A stretch of DNA of 64,000 nucleotides from Callipepla californica brunnescens. Its lineage: Eukaryota > Chordata > Aves > Galliformes > Odontophoridae. Shown here one piece after another: positions 1 to 13,700 of the stretch; position 1 is the stretch's first letter, and the number at the start of each line of letters is the position of its first letter. The DNA lies in assembly GCA_023055505.1 (NCBI GenBank), contig JALIRH010000061.1:891501-955500 (forward strand), written 5' to 3'. A program made the translations under genes and the position numbers. The notes below the pieces were generated by a model that was given only the letters and a program-made list of their open reading frames with translations, had not been told where the DNA came from and did no database searches.

Positions 1-3000
1 TTACTTTCTTTTCAGTTGAATCCCTTGACACCCATGCATGCAGCACAAATAGTAACATCCAAGACGTCAAAGTTAAGAGTTGAAAATAAGACATTCAAAA
101 CCTCTTAGAATCACAGTTTTATGAAGTTTTATCACTCGTTTTTAAACTTCATACCATTCATACGGATTCATGAGTGTTGTTTCAGAATGTTTCGATGAAA
201 GCATATGAAGAGGCAGAATATTGTCTGTGAAGTGTTGATTCTGAGTGAGGCATACATCGCACAGCCAAATTGTGTCTGCATATCTGTAGGGAAATGTTGA
301 CCTCTAGTCGGACATGAGCTGACTTCTGGGAAATCTGCTGCTCATTCTCTGATGAAAATATTATCAGGCAGAAATTAAATAAAATAAAACTTTGAAATTA
401 ATAGATGTAATATGGCAACACATTAGCTGAGATCCAGGATGAAAGGATTTTCTTGAGTTACGTTTCCTTGGTTTCATTTAAAATGGGATTAATAGCTAAG
501 GTGAAGATCTGCCAAGTATTTCTGAGTGTATTTAGTTAAATCCTCTAGTTCTAATTAATAAACTTAAAATCTATCAGATGGATATCTAGTACCCTTCTTG
601 AATACATTATTCAGTCCAACAATTGCCCTTCCTACCAACTGGAAAATGTGCTAAGAGAAATAGTGAGTTATTACAGGTCATGAATCATTTTTGTCCATGG
701 CTCATGGCAATACTGAAAAACAAAGATGAGGACAAGTTGAAAAATAGAAAGTGAGCAAAGAGGATGTGTGATTGTGAATCAAGGTAGTTTGTGTTTTTTT
801 TTTTTTTTCCCGTCAGTATTTTTTTAATGTGAAAAATTGGAGAGGATTTTTAAATGCATATTTGAAGTGAACAGTAACTGATAGGGGTAGTTATGAATAC
901 CTTGATATATTTAATTGAACAGAAAAATAAATTTAAGAGGTTGGGGGAAAGTATAAGGGGATTCATGCTATGTCCACACACTAGAGAAATACGTTAGGAG
1001 ATTCAGAGGTTAAAAAGGAAGCAAGTCAAATAGAAATGAGCAGTGCCCTCCAGTTTTTAGCAAGCTAAGTTGTCGATTCAGCATCAGTCAGTTTCCAGTC
1101 AAAATATTTATTTTCTTCCTTGATATTTTGTGATTCAGGCAAATTGTTGTCCTTTTTGTGTAGGAAGTCAACCACAGTAGTCAGAACAAATCCTTCAAAA
1201 ATAAATAAATCAGTAAGAAGCTAATCAAAGAAGTGTAAAATCTGTAATAGATTACTTACCCAGATAGATTGTGAAACTTGACAACACTGGTGGAAGTAGA
1301 GGCATATCTGCAAGAATGCTTAACTCTTAACAAAATCTAATTGCAATCTTGTTTCAAGTAAGTATTTTTTTTGTGTGTGTGTGCTTCTACATTTTATTTA
1401 GGCATAATATTCTTTCTCTAGTCTGTAACATTTTTGCAGGTTAATATGAAAGTTATTTATACTGCCCTTATAGAAAAGATGTTGTGCTGTGTATACTGCT
1501 CTTGTTGCTATGTAGATATACTTACAGTTAGAGTGGCCGGACATGCCTTTAGCTTTGAGGTACAGGAAGCTGTGCATTTTGAAATTCTTGCTGAGGTTTT
1601 ATTTGAGGCTTATATTTTTTGGGGAAAAAAAAAAGACAAGACAAGAAAAGAAAAAGAAAAAAAAAAGTCACAAAACGAACAGAATCCAGTAGTTTTCTGA
1701 AAAAAAGTTTGGGAAAAATGTATCGTTTTCACTATGTTTATCTATCTGCCTGCTTAACTGGTCCTCTGATAAGAAATCTGTCTTCACAAAATCACAGAAT
1801 TGTAGGGGCTGAATGGACCTCTAGAGATCATGGAGTCCAACCCCCCTGCCAGAGCAGCTCCCTAGCCCAGGTTGCACAGGTAGGCGTCCAGGTGGGTCTT
1901 TAATGTCTCCAGAGAAGGAGACTCCACCACCTCTCTGTGCAGCCTGTGCCAGTGCTCCGTCACTGCACTGTGAAGAAGTTCCCACGCACATTTGTGCAGA
2001 ACTTCCTAGCATCAGTTTGTGGCCATCTCCCCTTGTCCTGTCACCACACACTGCCTTGATGGAACAGCACTCTGCAATTTTAAAAGATTTTACTGTGCAC
2101 AGGTCTGTCAACCTTTGGTGGCATTTCAATTGGTGCCTGCATCAATAGAGCATATACTTTAAACATACATGTCTTAGTGTTTCACTTTTTTTTATCATTT
2201 TCAAGAATCAGACTGGTATAGGAGTACTGTGAAATCTCTCTTTTGGGTATGTCCACCCCTGGCAATGCACACAGCCCTGTTTGGTTCATGTCAGCAGATA
2301 CTATGCAGTTCTTTGAGCAAATCAGAATGCAAGACCATCATTAATTTACTGTCACTGATATTTATAATCAGGATATGTGATTTGGGTAAAGCATCTTGGG
2401 AATGCTGGAAGACCTTGAGAATACTCAAAAGCCTTTTAGGAAGTATTTAATTTACTATGAGGAGGACTTGAGATCGCCCTTTGAGATATTGACAAGATTT
2501 GTAAAGGGTAGTGAAGACAGATGGGCAGTGGATGCCTTCATCTCAGGCTGCCTGCATAAGGTGAATACTGTGTGTGGTAGAATTGCTCAAGGCAATTTTA
2601 TTGGGCACTGAGTGTATCTATAACATTAATGCTGATGATGTGAGGGCTGAGTCTGAGTCCTGCAGACACATTTCAGCATGTTTGTACATATCATGTCTAT
2701 CAACACGTGTGAAGATACCAAACTAAGCATGCCTGTTCATGCATGTTCACACCACACGACTCAGCATGGGTGAACACGTGTGCATGCCACACATGTGAAT
2801 ACGTATGTGAATGCACTTTTGCCCAGTTTGTGTGTCAGCCTGCCTGTTCACCTGTTTTCATTTCTCCTTTTGATGTGCTGTGCCATGTTTGCTTGTGTGT
2901 ATTTATATCACGTTCCTCATCACAACTGAGCGCGTGTGTTCTGTAAGAAAGGCAGAGCCTGTTTTCATTGTGAAGTGCCACGAACGTTTTTCTTGGCTTA

Positions 3001-4624
3001 TTGAAAGCCTGAGTATTTGTTTAGAGAACAGAAGCAGAGCAGTGTGTACACTTGACCTTCGCATTAAGTCCAGGTCTCTGTTCTCTGGTATTCCCTTCAA
3101 TTATGACACTTAGCCACAAAAACATATTTTCTGGAGTTAGCTCAGGCTTGTGAGGGGACAGAAAGCCCTGAGTTTATGAACAGGACAAAGTTGCATATTG
3201 AAGTACCACAGAGCGGTTTTCAGATTCCACCCTTCTAGTTACATGTTGCAGACCCTCAGTTATTAGCATTGCTACAGCGAAAAGGAATTGTTTTGTGCTC
3301 TATATGTAGTTCTAGTTACATTGTGTTCCTCAGAGGAGAGTGTGCCACAGATGTGCTTATGATAGGGCCTCTCTTAAAAAATTGTTTTGGACCTTCTATG
3401 TTTCTTCTGTTTCATTTCTAATGCTTTAAATTGGCCATGGAGATCTGTATGGGCCAAGTACTGGTGGGATGGTAACAGGAGGCCTAATGGTACAGTACTG
3501 GCATATTTAGCAAAGTGCTGGCAAGAGGTAATGTCAGTTTTTGGTCTGTGCTCCTGCAGGACTCCACATCAGCTGGGTTGGAAGGTTCTTGTTATTCTTC
3601 TTTTGCACACTTAAGTATACGCACAGTGTGAACTTGAGGATGCTGTTCCAGCACAGACAGCAGGGAATCCAAAGGAAGAGCAGGGAAGGTGTTTGTAGGT
3701 GTCCCAAGAAAATGAGTGTCACTGCTTGTGTCATTAGCCTTGAGCTAATCCTTCTGTGAGAGAGTAAGCAGCAAGAAACCAGGCTTTAATTTTGTTATAC
3801 TGTCATCTCTTAAAATATTTCCTTTAGTTTTAGAACGGGAAGCAAAGAGGGCTGGTATTTAAAGGCCTGTCAGCAGTCTGTGAGGTACTTCTTTGCATTC
3901 CATAGATAATTGGCAGTTCATACATTATTAATTTTAGAAAACACCAATCTTGGCTGTTCCACATTTTCAACATGACACCTTCAAATTCTGTTTTGGTTTA
4001 TTTTTCACTTTTTTTTTTTTTTTCCCTCCTGTTTATGCCACTCTAGGTCACATTATTTCTGAATCAAAGACAAAAATTAAAAACACCTTCAGTAAAAGCT
4101 TAGTGTGAAATAAAGAGGTCAGAAAAGTTGGAATGGGATGGTTAAGTATCCTATAGTTCTGTCAGGTTAACATCTATTGGTATGGGTATAGGGACAGTCT
4201 GATTCCACGTCTTTTAGCAAAAGCCATTTTGGGAGAAAAGTGCTATCTCTGAGCCAAGTCCCAAAGGAGAGTTTAAAGTCTGATATTTTATTTAAGGCTT
4301 GCTTTGACATATGTGCTAATAAACTGACTTCTTCTGTTGCTATCAGTGCTATCCTGGTGCCTGAAACAGGCTGACTGGAAAGAGAAGACCCATCCCTCTT
4401 TTTTTCCCTTTTTCCTTTTCTTCATTCTTCAGTTTTTAGGTCATTTTACTTCTTTTCCTCTCCTTTCTGTACTAAGGGTAGAATTTTCTTTCTAATGGGG
4501 GATATGTTACATAGATAGTGTGATCAAATTGTAAAGTGACTACAAAAAACGAAAATTCTACTGCTTCTGATTTTTCAAGTAACAATTGGCAGACTCATAA
4601 TAACTTTTAATCGTTTCTTGCCAG
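1..4624 (+). other. POC1B upstream intron (inferred), with one CR1 fragment
   Basis: No exon of the POC1B N-terminus (expected first WD40 strand with a GHK-type motif) was found here. The exon at 4625 starts mid-codon, so this stretch is read as intron. The sequence is AT-rich, with poly-T runs near 796 and 4010 and a CR1 3' end near 1.8-2.05 kb. At 2.69-2.83 kb there is a patch of alternating purine-pyrimidine CACGTG/CATG-type words. Nothing else is supported. Confidence 0.7.
1791..2055 (-). mobile_element. CR1 LINE, 3' end fragment
   Basis: The segment opens with TCACAGAATTGTAGGGGCTG and runs through the typical CR1 blocks GAGTCCAACCCCCCTGCCAG, GTCTCCAGAGAAGGAGACTC and CCCCTTGTCCTGTCACC. 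CR1 ends in ATTCTATG-type repeats, so the CACAGAAT end at the left marks a minus-strand insertion with its 3' end at the left. It is about 265 bp, 5' truncated as is usual for CR1, and moderately diverged. Confidence 0.85.
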
Positions 4625-4796
4625 CTACCTCTTCTTTGGATAGGTATCTTATGATATGGAAGCTGAAGAAGCAATGCAGAGCTTACAAATTTGCAGGCCA
4701 CACGGATGCTGTGACCAGTGTGAATTTCTCACCAGAGGGACAGCTACTTGCTTCAGCTTCCCAGGATCGTACTGTCAGACTGTGGATTCCTTGCAT
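4625..4796 (+). CDS. POC1B: POC1B exon (window exon 1): end of WD1 and WD2
   Basis: The acceptor is TTTCTTGCCAG before 4625 and the donor is GTGAGT at 4797. It starts with two nucleotides of a split codon and ends with AT of a split Ile codon. The frame gives [14 protein letters not shown], then the WD2 blade ending in [11 protein letters not shown]. Reading through the donor hits TGA at once, which confirms the exon end. Length 172 nt. Confidence 0.93.
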
Positions 4797-7700
4797 GTGA
4801 GTGTCACTGGGCAATGCTAGCTATACATTTCTTTAATGTGTAATTGTGAATTCTGGGGTCCTTCCATGGTAAATGTTTCTGTTTGCTTCCCACACCCCAG
4901 CCTGGGCATTGACAGATATATAAAAGCACCAGTAGTGTGTTTTTTTTTACTGTTCATTCTTCTAGGGAATAGTTTTGCAATTTAGAGATTACAATTTTAT
5001 GAGTGTGCAAGAATAGACTTGGTAATATATTTCCAGTTTAAAGGGTGTATTTCTTTTGTAAGAATCGTGTGACTGTACTTCATTTTGGGGACAAAAGTGA
5101 TGAAAGAAACAAAAAGTGTTTTTAAAGAAAATATTGTGATCGATTTGTCTTCTTAGACTTATTTTCAAGCAGTAGTAATTGCGAGCTAATCAGGATGATC
5201 TTGGGAAACCTGATCAGAGAATAACAGAATTATAGGGGGTGGAGAGACCGCTGATGTTATTTTAACTCTTTTTGTATATTACTGTATCAAAATATTTAAT
5301 AAAGCCTTTTTCAAATACTGCATGGAGACTGGTACTGATAGTTGCAATATTTTCCAAATATTGGTCGTCTTAAATATGATTACCTCAATGTCAGTATTCT
5401 AATATTTTATCTACAAATAAGGCAAAAAATTATTGGCAGTGATAGCCAGTGTCTATTGCTTTTTTTTGTTTGGATGAGATGCAGTATTCCAAGTAGATAA
5501 TTAATTTTTTTTGCATTTGTTTTTAACCCTGTTTTTATTTAATATTATTGGGTGGTTTTGTTTTTTTGTTTTTTTTTTTGCTTTTTCTCCTTTTTTCAGT
5601 CATGGTGAATCGTCAGTACTGAAGGGCCATACAGCAGCAGTTCGTAGCGTAAGCTTCTCACATGATGGCCACCTTCTAGTTTCAGCTTCCAATGATAAAT
5701 CAGTAAAAATATGGAGTGTTCAACGTCGGCGCCTTTTGTTTTCACTGTTTCAGCACACTCATTGGGTTCGCTGTGCCAAGTAAGCTTTGCTTTTACTCTC
5801 TGCAAAGGGGTTTCTGTGGTGGATTCTGTGTTCAGAACTTGCAAAAGATTTCTATTTCCTGAAACAGAACTGAGAGAGGAAAAATCTGTGAATGATATAA
5901 GCTGATCTGTCACTAATAATAAAAATGTAATAAACTAATATCACACACACACACACATTTTGCATATAGCTCCAACTTAAAATGTGGAAGTTTGCTCTGT
6001 GTTAATATGTGCATATTGTAAATTGGCCACTGATTCTTAATCCTTTTACTCTAGAGGACATTTAGGTCTTACATACTGAGTAAAGGATATTTAGGTCATA
6101 CATCACTGAGTATCCTGTCTACTTCCACAATCCTATATATATATATGTTCTGTAAACATCTTACTGTGCAGCATTCACTTATTCTGTTAGTTTTGTTATT
6201 CATGGAAGTATTTTTCTTATCTGTTCTTAAAACAGTAATGGCATAAAAAAAGGTCATGAGTCAAAATGAGTTAAATTTACAGAATTGGAGAAGACAAAAA
6301 TAAAGTCTTTGAACTGAAAGCTAAGATCAGCCTCCCATTGAAGACAGAGTGGATCTTCAAAGGAAAAAAAACAGATTGTTCTTTCACAATTTGTTTCCAT
6401 ATTAATGGCAACTATGCAGCTAGGAGGCCCTCTTTAAACATCTTGTGAAAGAAACATAGTACTTGTAAAGTACCAAAGCCCTACAAAATTCCAAAGTATC
6501 TAATTTTGAGAAGAAAAATGGAAGCTGTGGGAAATAGTATGTCAGTGTTCTTGAGTAGTGCTCTGAAGTACTTACGCAGTTGCTTATTATGTAGAATTAA
6601 TAAAGATTGGTGAAATTATAGACAAATCCATTTACTTGTTTAAAAATCTAGTCATGAATGTTTTGCTGACAGTTTGGAAGTTCAGAGAACTCACAGGGGA
6701 ATTCATATGTAGGTTAAAATTGAATGCAAAGTTCTACTCTGTCCTCATTTTTTGCCTATAGCTTTCTATAATTATCTCATTGGCATCTGAAATACCAACT
6801 TTAGACTGCTGTTACTGTTGCTTTTTCTATTTCCATCATGTATAGGTCAAGTATTAATTTGTAGTTGTCTGTGAAATAGAAAAAAAAAAGTATAGAGGGA
6901 AGCTTACAGTTTTATTACTTCATGAGAGATATGAGATATTCAGATGTTCTTTGAATGTTGTACATTTTAATTCTAGGTAGGCTTTCCTGGTTCTGGTGTT
7001 TTGCTGCTTATGCCTAGAATACAAAGTGACGGATACTTCTCAGAATAGCAATCTGTACATTTGTCTGTTCCAGATTTTCACCTGATGGAAGGCTAATAGC
7101 ATCTTGCAGTGAGGACAAATCTGTGAAGATCTGGGATACAGTAAATAAAACATGTATTGATAGTTTCATAGATTATGGAGGGTGAGTATTGCTATAAAAA
7201 AAAAATTGTAAGTTCTGATAAGATTAAATTTGTGTTTTGTTTTGTTATCATGCTATACTTGAAGATAGGTCCTAAGTTCTTCTACCACCCATATAAACTA
7301 AAATAATTAGTTTTTACTTTTTCCTAAATAATTTAACTAGCTTCACTGACCTAGCTGTCTTCTCATAGTTAAGAAATAACCCAGAGAGAAGTTAGATTGT
7401 TCTTCGATTATTACATGTTTTCATGTTTATTTGGGTAAGATAATGCTGTTTAATATTGTATACTTCAACAAGAAGAAAACATAAAGAATTCTCTACTTGC
7501 TGTTGATGAGGACTGTATTTTATTAGCTTCAGTAGTCTGCCACATCTAGGTATGGGGAAATTTATTTTACTTCCTGCTTAAAAACTCTTGATTCTTCTGT
7601 ATATCAATGCCATTATGCTCAGGAATAGATTTTGCAGCACTTTCTTCTGGGAACATTGTATGCCAGTGAAACTTGTGATTATCTGAGTCAGTAAGCTGTC

Positions 7701-10700
7701 CTTTTTTTTAAAAAAAGATACACCAAATAACCAAAAAACAACAGATTGTACAGCCTCATCAACCTTAATGAGTCTATGATTTATCAGGCACATTTTGTTT
7801 ACTCATGCTTATTTAAGTTCTTTGGAAACTCAAGTAAGGTATTTCTCACATGCTCAGTGCTAATATTATTAAAAAATATATTTCTGCCAAAACAAGTAAT
7901 CAGTCTATTTTCATGAATTATATTTAGGTTTCCAAACTTTGCAGATTTCAACCCAAGTGGTACTTGTATAGCTTCTGCAGGTTCTAATCATACTGTGAAA
8001 CTGTGGGATATTCGAATGAACAAGCTGCTACAGCATTATAAAGGTAACAGCAACATAGTTTGTTGTGTTTTATTTAGGGTGGGACTCTTTGTTACAAAAT
8101 GTAGTTTATTTTTATTTATGTGATTTCATTCCTTACTGGAGAATGTAGAGAAACAGATAATACTGTCATTTGGTAAGTAAAAAATGAACTTTAAAAATGA
8201 GCAACCTCAACAAAAGCTGCATTCTGATCATCCTAAACAAATTTTTTTTCAGGGTGGGGAGGTAGAAAAGAGCACAGAATCTGTGTATTTCCTTATATGT
8301 AAACTTTAAATATTGTCTTCTGTAACTTAGTTCACAGAGCAGAAGTTAATTGTGTAACATTCCATCCTTCTGGCAACTATCTCATCACTGCTTCTACTGA
8401 TGGTACCCTTAAGATTCTGGATCTCTTAGAGGGAAGACTTATTTATACACTTCATGGACACAAGGTATACACAATAAACCTCTTAAAATGGAGATTTTTT
8501 TAAAGTGAATGTAACATTTACAATTTCTTGCCATACTTGAAGATTAAACTTCAGTGGATGTTGTGTTAGTATACCTTTTAATAAGTATGTAAGGAAGCAC
8601 ATCAGTTTTGGCTACAACTGTGCAATTAATCTGACGGTATTGTGTGCATGCTTAATTTTGAATAATAGTTTGTGTTATCAATTAATTAATACTTCATTTT
8701 GGAAATAAAGAGAGTTAATTATTTGGAACATAAGGCATTTGTCTACTGAAAAATAGTGCTCTCCAAAGAGGGGAAGCTTATGGAAGATATTTTTTGTGAA
8801 GAATGGTAGCTATTTTTTATCCTTTACCTCCTTCTGGAGAAGAAATCCTAAGTTTGATAAGTTTGATAATGAATCTCTCAAATACGTTCTCTTGAGAAAT
8901 GTGATATATTTGATTTTTTATTTTATTTTATTTTTTTTTACTTCTACCTTCTACATAAAATCTATGGAAAGTGTCATAATGAAGCATCTTACCGAGATGT
9001 GCAGCATTAACACTTCAGTCAAATAATCTTGCAAAATTTTCGCTAGCTCATTTCTTCCTTTATTATTGAATTCTTTTTTTTTTAATATTAAATAACTATG
9101 ATTTTATTTTCTTTTTGTATGTATTAAAATACTGTCACTACAGTCATAGCATTTTACTCTGCTGTTTTATTTTTTCATTCAGGGACCTGTCCTTTCTGTG
9201 GCCTTTTCAAAAGGTGGTGAAAAATTTGCCTCAGGTGGAGCAGATGGTCAGGTTTGTAGTATAGTCTTTTGAAATTAAATGTCTTCTCAATGTTCATTAC
9301 AGTTAATGTTAACTAGAGTATGCTGACATTCTTTGCATTTTGTCTAGCAGTGTGTTATCCTAAAGGTAAATTTGGGGGGAAAAATTTAAATTTAAAAACT
9401 TGATCTTAACTTTGGTTGGATATTAGGAGGAGGCACTTCTGTAGGGGTCATTCTATTTACAGTATAGGAATGATTTGTAATAAAAATACTTTAAATGTAA
9501 AATATTTTTTTTTTTTTTGCAAATAGTATTAATTAATGCACAATTTGGTTTTATCTTCTTTTAAAGTCACTACTTTGTAATCATAAGAACTAAAGTGTGC
9601 TGCTGGGAAAACCGTGGCTAGAATTGGGGAAGAAAAAAGATCTATTGTTACTTTTGCTAATTTATATTGGCAAAACAACAAAATATTTGATTTCGTACAA
9701 GATAGAGTTGTTAGGATCTTTAAAGCAATAAAAGTCTTCTAAATTAAACAGAAAACCATGCAAACATTCTTAATCTGCTGTAATTAATTTCATAATTACA
9801 GAAATGCTATCAAACCAGGAATCATCTCTATCAGGTCGTTATATCCTCCAAAAAGAAGGAATAGTGTATCACAGAAATTAGCATTTCAGTTTGAAATTTT
9901 CTTTAGGATTTGTTATCTTTTTGTTGTTTTGTGTTTATAAAAAGTTAAAACCCCTATGTAGACTCAGAAAGAGATACTGTAGAAATAAGAGTATTCTGAA
10001 GTGACTTTAAACAATGTTTATGTTCTGGTAAAAGAAGTTTGAGTGGAGTTTGAAATATTTCAGCTAGAAACAGTCTTAAAAAATAATGGATGTGTCTCAA
10101 TAAAAAAAAATACATTATTTCTAGAAATGACTTAAAAGCATTCAAAGGAAATAAATATACGTATTAAAAAAAAAAGATTCTTCTTATCTCAAAGAGTTAT
10201 AAGAAGGGATGCTAAGATTTTCTAATATTGAAAAAGTGGAAATGCTAGCAAACACATGAACAAGAAGTTTCTTATGTCCCTTCAGACTTTCTCATGTTGT
10301 GACCTACAGGCCATTACAAGAGATTTAAAGTATGTGATGTCTTGATATAGCAGAGAATACTTTAGTGTAATTCACTGAGACAAAAGTTTGCTTTGTTTTA
10401 TGACTGTGTTATATGACATCATGGTTTCGCTGTTTCAGTTTGTTTTTTAAATAATTGCAATGATCTTGAACTGCAGAGATGTGAATTACATGATGCTGTA
10501 TGGAAGTGTCTGTACTGTAGAAATGTGACAAGAGCAGGCTTGTTCCAAAGTTGTGATCTATCAGTGCTAACAGCCATCAGTGAATGGACTTGAAATAGTT
10601 ACTGACATGGTGGCTTTTTTACAGGTATTACTATGGAAAACCAACTTTGATTCGATTGATTATAAAGAAGTCCTTAAACACAACATTAGAAGAATACAGG

Positions 10701-13700
10701 CTGATGACCCTCCTCATCTTCTTGATATTTACCCAAGGTCACCTCATCTCCATGATGAAAAGCTTCAGTCAGTTGAGGTAAGTGCAATAAGTATTCCAGT
10801 ACAGGAAACTGGAAACTTAGGAAATCCATCTTTTCAACGTTTATAGTTCAATTTAGTCTGTATATACCAGAAAACTTTTTGTTGCTGTGTATTTTGGAAG
10901 CATCCATAGCTTACAAATTCATATTAACATTACTAGGCTAGCTGGCAAATAATCCTACTGAATTCCTTTCATGTTTCTTGTGTAAGTCTGTACTCCACCT
11001 AATTTAAAAAAAAAAGTGCATACAGGTAGTAGTCTGGTTTCTACTGGGATCCCATACTGAACTGTTGCAGAGGAACCAAAGTGAAATGTTGCACACTGTC
11101 AGCCTGGAAAATCCTGTGTTATCAGGTTGTCTGGTAATTAGGCTAAATAGGTGAACACAACAGTGCTTAGACAAGACCATTGTTTATGCATAAATCACCA
11201 GGGATATGTTTGTGACTTCTGTTGGTAGACCTGGATAATTTTACTTGGTGATTATCTACACTTTTATCTTTTTGATATTCTCCAGATGTTCCTGTTGTCC
11301 AAAAGTTGAATCCAGTGTATAGATCCATTAATTATTTGAATTCTGTCATGACTAATAGAATCCTATAGAAATTCACCATGATCTGTTTTTCATTTGAGTA
11401 AAATGCTCCTTTGGCATTTGTTTCCTTCTCAGACTTTTCAAAAACTTAAACTTGACACTGAGAGGTGCTGCAGTGTGCCTCTGCAGGCATATTTGGCTTT
11501 CTCTGTCAAATAGGCTTGAGCATGAGGGCAGTACTATTATTCCCTTGTAGAAAGCACATGTATGCAATTTGAGTAGTATAAAGTTGCAGCATTTACCATC
11601 ACATTTAAACTACCCTTCCTGCATCAGGCGTTTGCTTCAAGACCTGTTCAGATTGCCTACACTTAAAGCACATGCTAAAATACAGCTTAGTTTCTAGTTC
11701 CAGGCTTCATGTTCTTTTCAAGTTGATTTTTCCAGACTTCTGCTACTCAAATGCTTAGCAAATGCATGAGTATTTGCTAAAGCAATCTTCCTTGTTTTTC
11801 TTTTCTTTTACTCCTCCTGGGTCTCAGGTAATCAAGGAGATCTGGAAAAGTGTTGAATTCAGGCTACAGATAATCTAAGGTTCACAAGCACCTTATTATC
11901 TTCACTGAAAGAGCAGATAAAAGAAATCTGATATTTGAATGTCAGGAAATTATTTACCAGCTAGTTTGGACAGATTTCATTTAACCTAATGTCTGCATTT
12001 CTGCATGGCTGTAACATTAGTAGCATTTTACAGGCTTCTGGATTAGCTGCTCCCAGGGAGTATAGTAGTCTGAATTTTAACACACAGCTTTGAATTTCAT
12101 ATTCTTGACTTATAAATTTTTTGGCCGTTCTTAGATACCCTGCATTTGTGCAATTTTTAACTATTCAGGAAACACTGTTCTAGAAATTGTTTCACTTTTT
12201 TAATGCTTGTAACCATTACAATTATTTGAATAATTTGGAAATATAAGTAATTTATCTTAAAGTGCCCTCTTTTCTCCTTGACCATAGGGGTTATCTTGGA
12301 TGACTAGGCCAAATACAGCAGTATGTCTATGTTTAAAATGGAGTGAACTCCAGTCACTGTCTTCTTTTTGAGAATAGGAGCTGTTGAGGATATTTGAAAA
12401 TAGCATGTTCAGTCAGTAGCACAGTTTACTGCAATATTCTAAGAAATGCGTTCTACTTGGTGACAATTATAGAAAGTGAAATTTCCTTTAACATATTAAA
12501 ATCACAGTGCTGTCTTCAACGTGATAATCTAAGGTTAATCTAGTTTCTCATTAAAATTTCACTGTAGTTTCAGTTGTAAATGTTTTCACAGATGCATGAA
12601 ATTCAAATGTGCACTAGATGGCAGTAGACATAAAAACATATGGCTACTCCTTGTTTGCCTTGAGAATTCAAGCCTGGGAAAAAAATAACAATGTTAATCA
12701 AATTCAAAGCTAAATTTCTTCTTAGTATGTTTGGAGAGACTTTTTAGTAGGTAGCTAAATCACTTTCCAAGGAAATGTTTTTTGTGAGTCATTTAGAACT
12801 TCATCTTTTGTTAATTTCTCAATTTAGTATTTTTTTATCTAGCATGATTTTTTGTTTCTTTTCTTGTTTGATTTTTATCCACTTTAAAATGAAATAGATA
12901 GAATTAATGCCACCTCTTTTAAGGCTGCTGGTGGACTACTGACACAATTTGCAAAAGGAAAGTTCATTTGTCTTTACTACACTTTATGGAGATTTGAAAG
13001 CCATCTAGTCCTGTGAATTTTGTCAGTGTTCTTTATTTCATCCTTTACAAACTAAACAAGCTTCCTCTTCACTTAACATATTTAACTCAAGAAGCTGGGC
13101 ATATTGGGCTGTAACCATAACTGACGGTGCTCGGCACAAAACACAATTTCTGGCCAGCAAAATATTTGGCTTTTGAGCCCTATTACAATGCTGATGTATA
13201 CTGATTTTTCCATATAAGAAAAGATTATCCAAGGGGGAAGGGAGTATCCTGTACTAGTATAATGCAGGTTTTTAGCTATGTGCTGCTGAACTATAAGGCT
13301 TTTTTAAATTGTGATAATCATGAAGGTAAGTGATAGTGTGAATGTTGAAGGTATACTATCAGTGTATCTCTGTTTTGTTGAAGTTGTAAAAATCTGTGGA
13401 ATTATTTTTCAATCTCTGTATGTTTCAGCTGTAGTGAAGTGGGAACAAATTGTTGTGAACCATGGACAAGCTAAGCTAGAGCAGATAGTATGGGTGATGC
13501 AAATACATGACAGCCAAAGCTTTCTATAGTTTCTTTATTTGTAGGTATGGAGAACATGAACTAGCTCCAGTACTGAAAACCTACTAGCAGTGGTAACTTA
13601 GTATTCCACATAACACTAGCTTCACTCTATTTCTGCACTGTGCTGCAGTAGTAACATTGATTCAACTGCCTAAATTAGTTCACTGCTCTAAGGACTACGT

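Noticed and set aside
1..4624. First POC1B coding exons
   Set aside because: Searched by eye for the first WD40 strand (GHK-type start and LATAS-type end) next to splice sites and did not find it.
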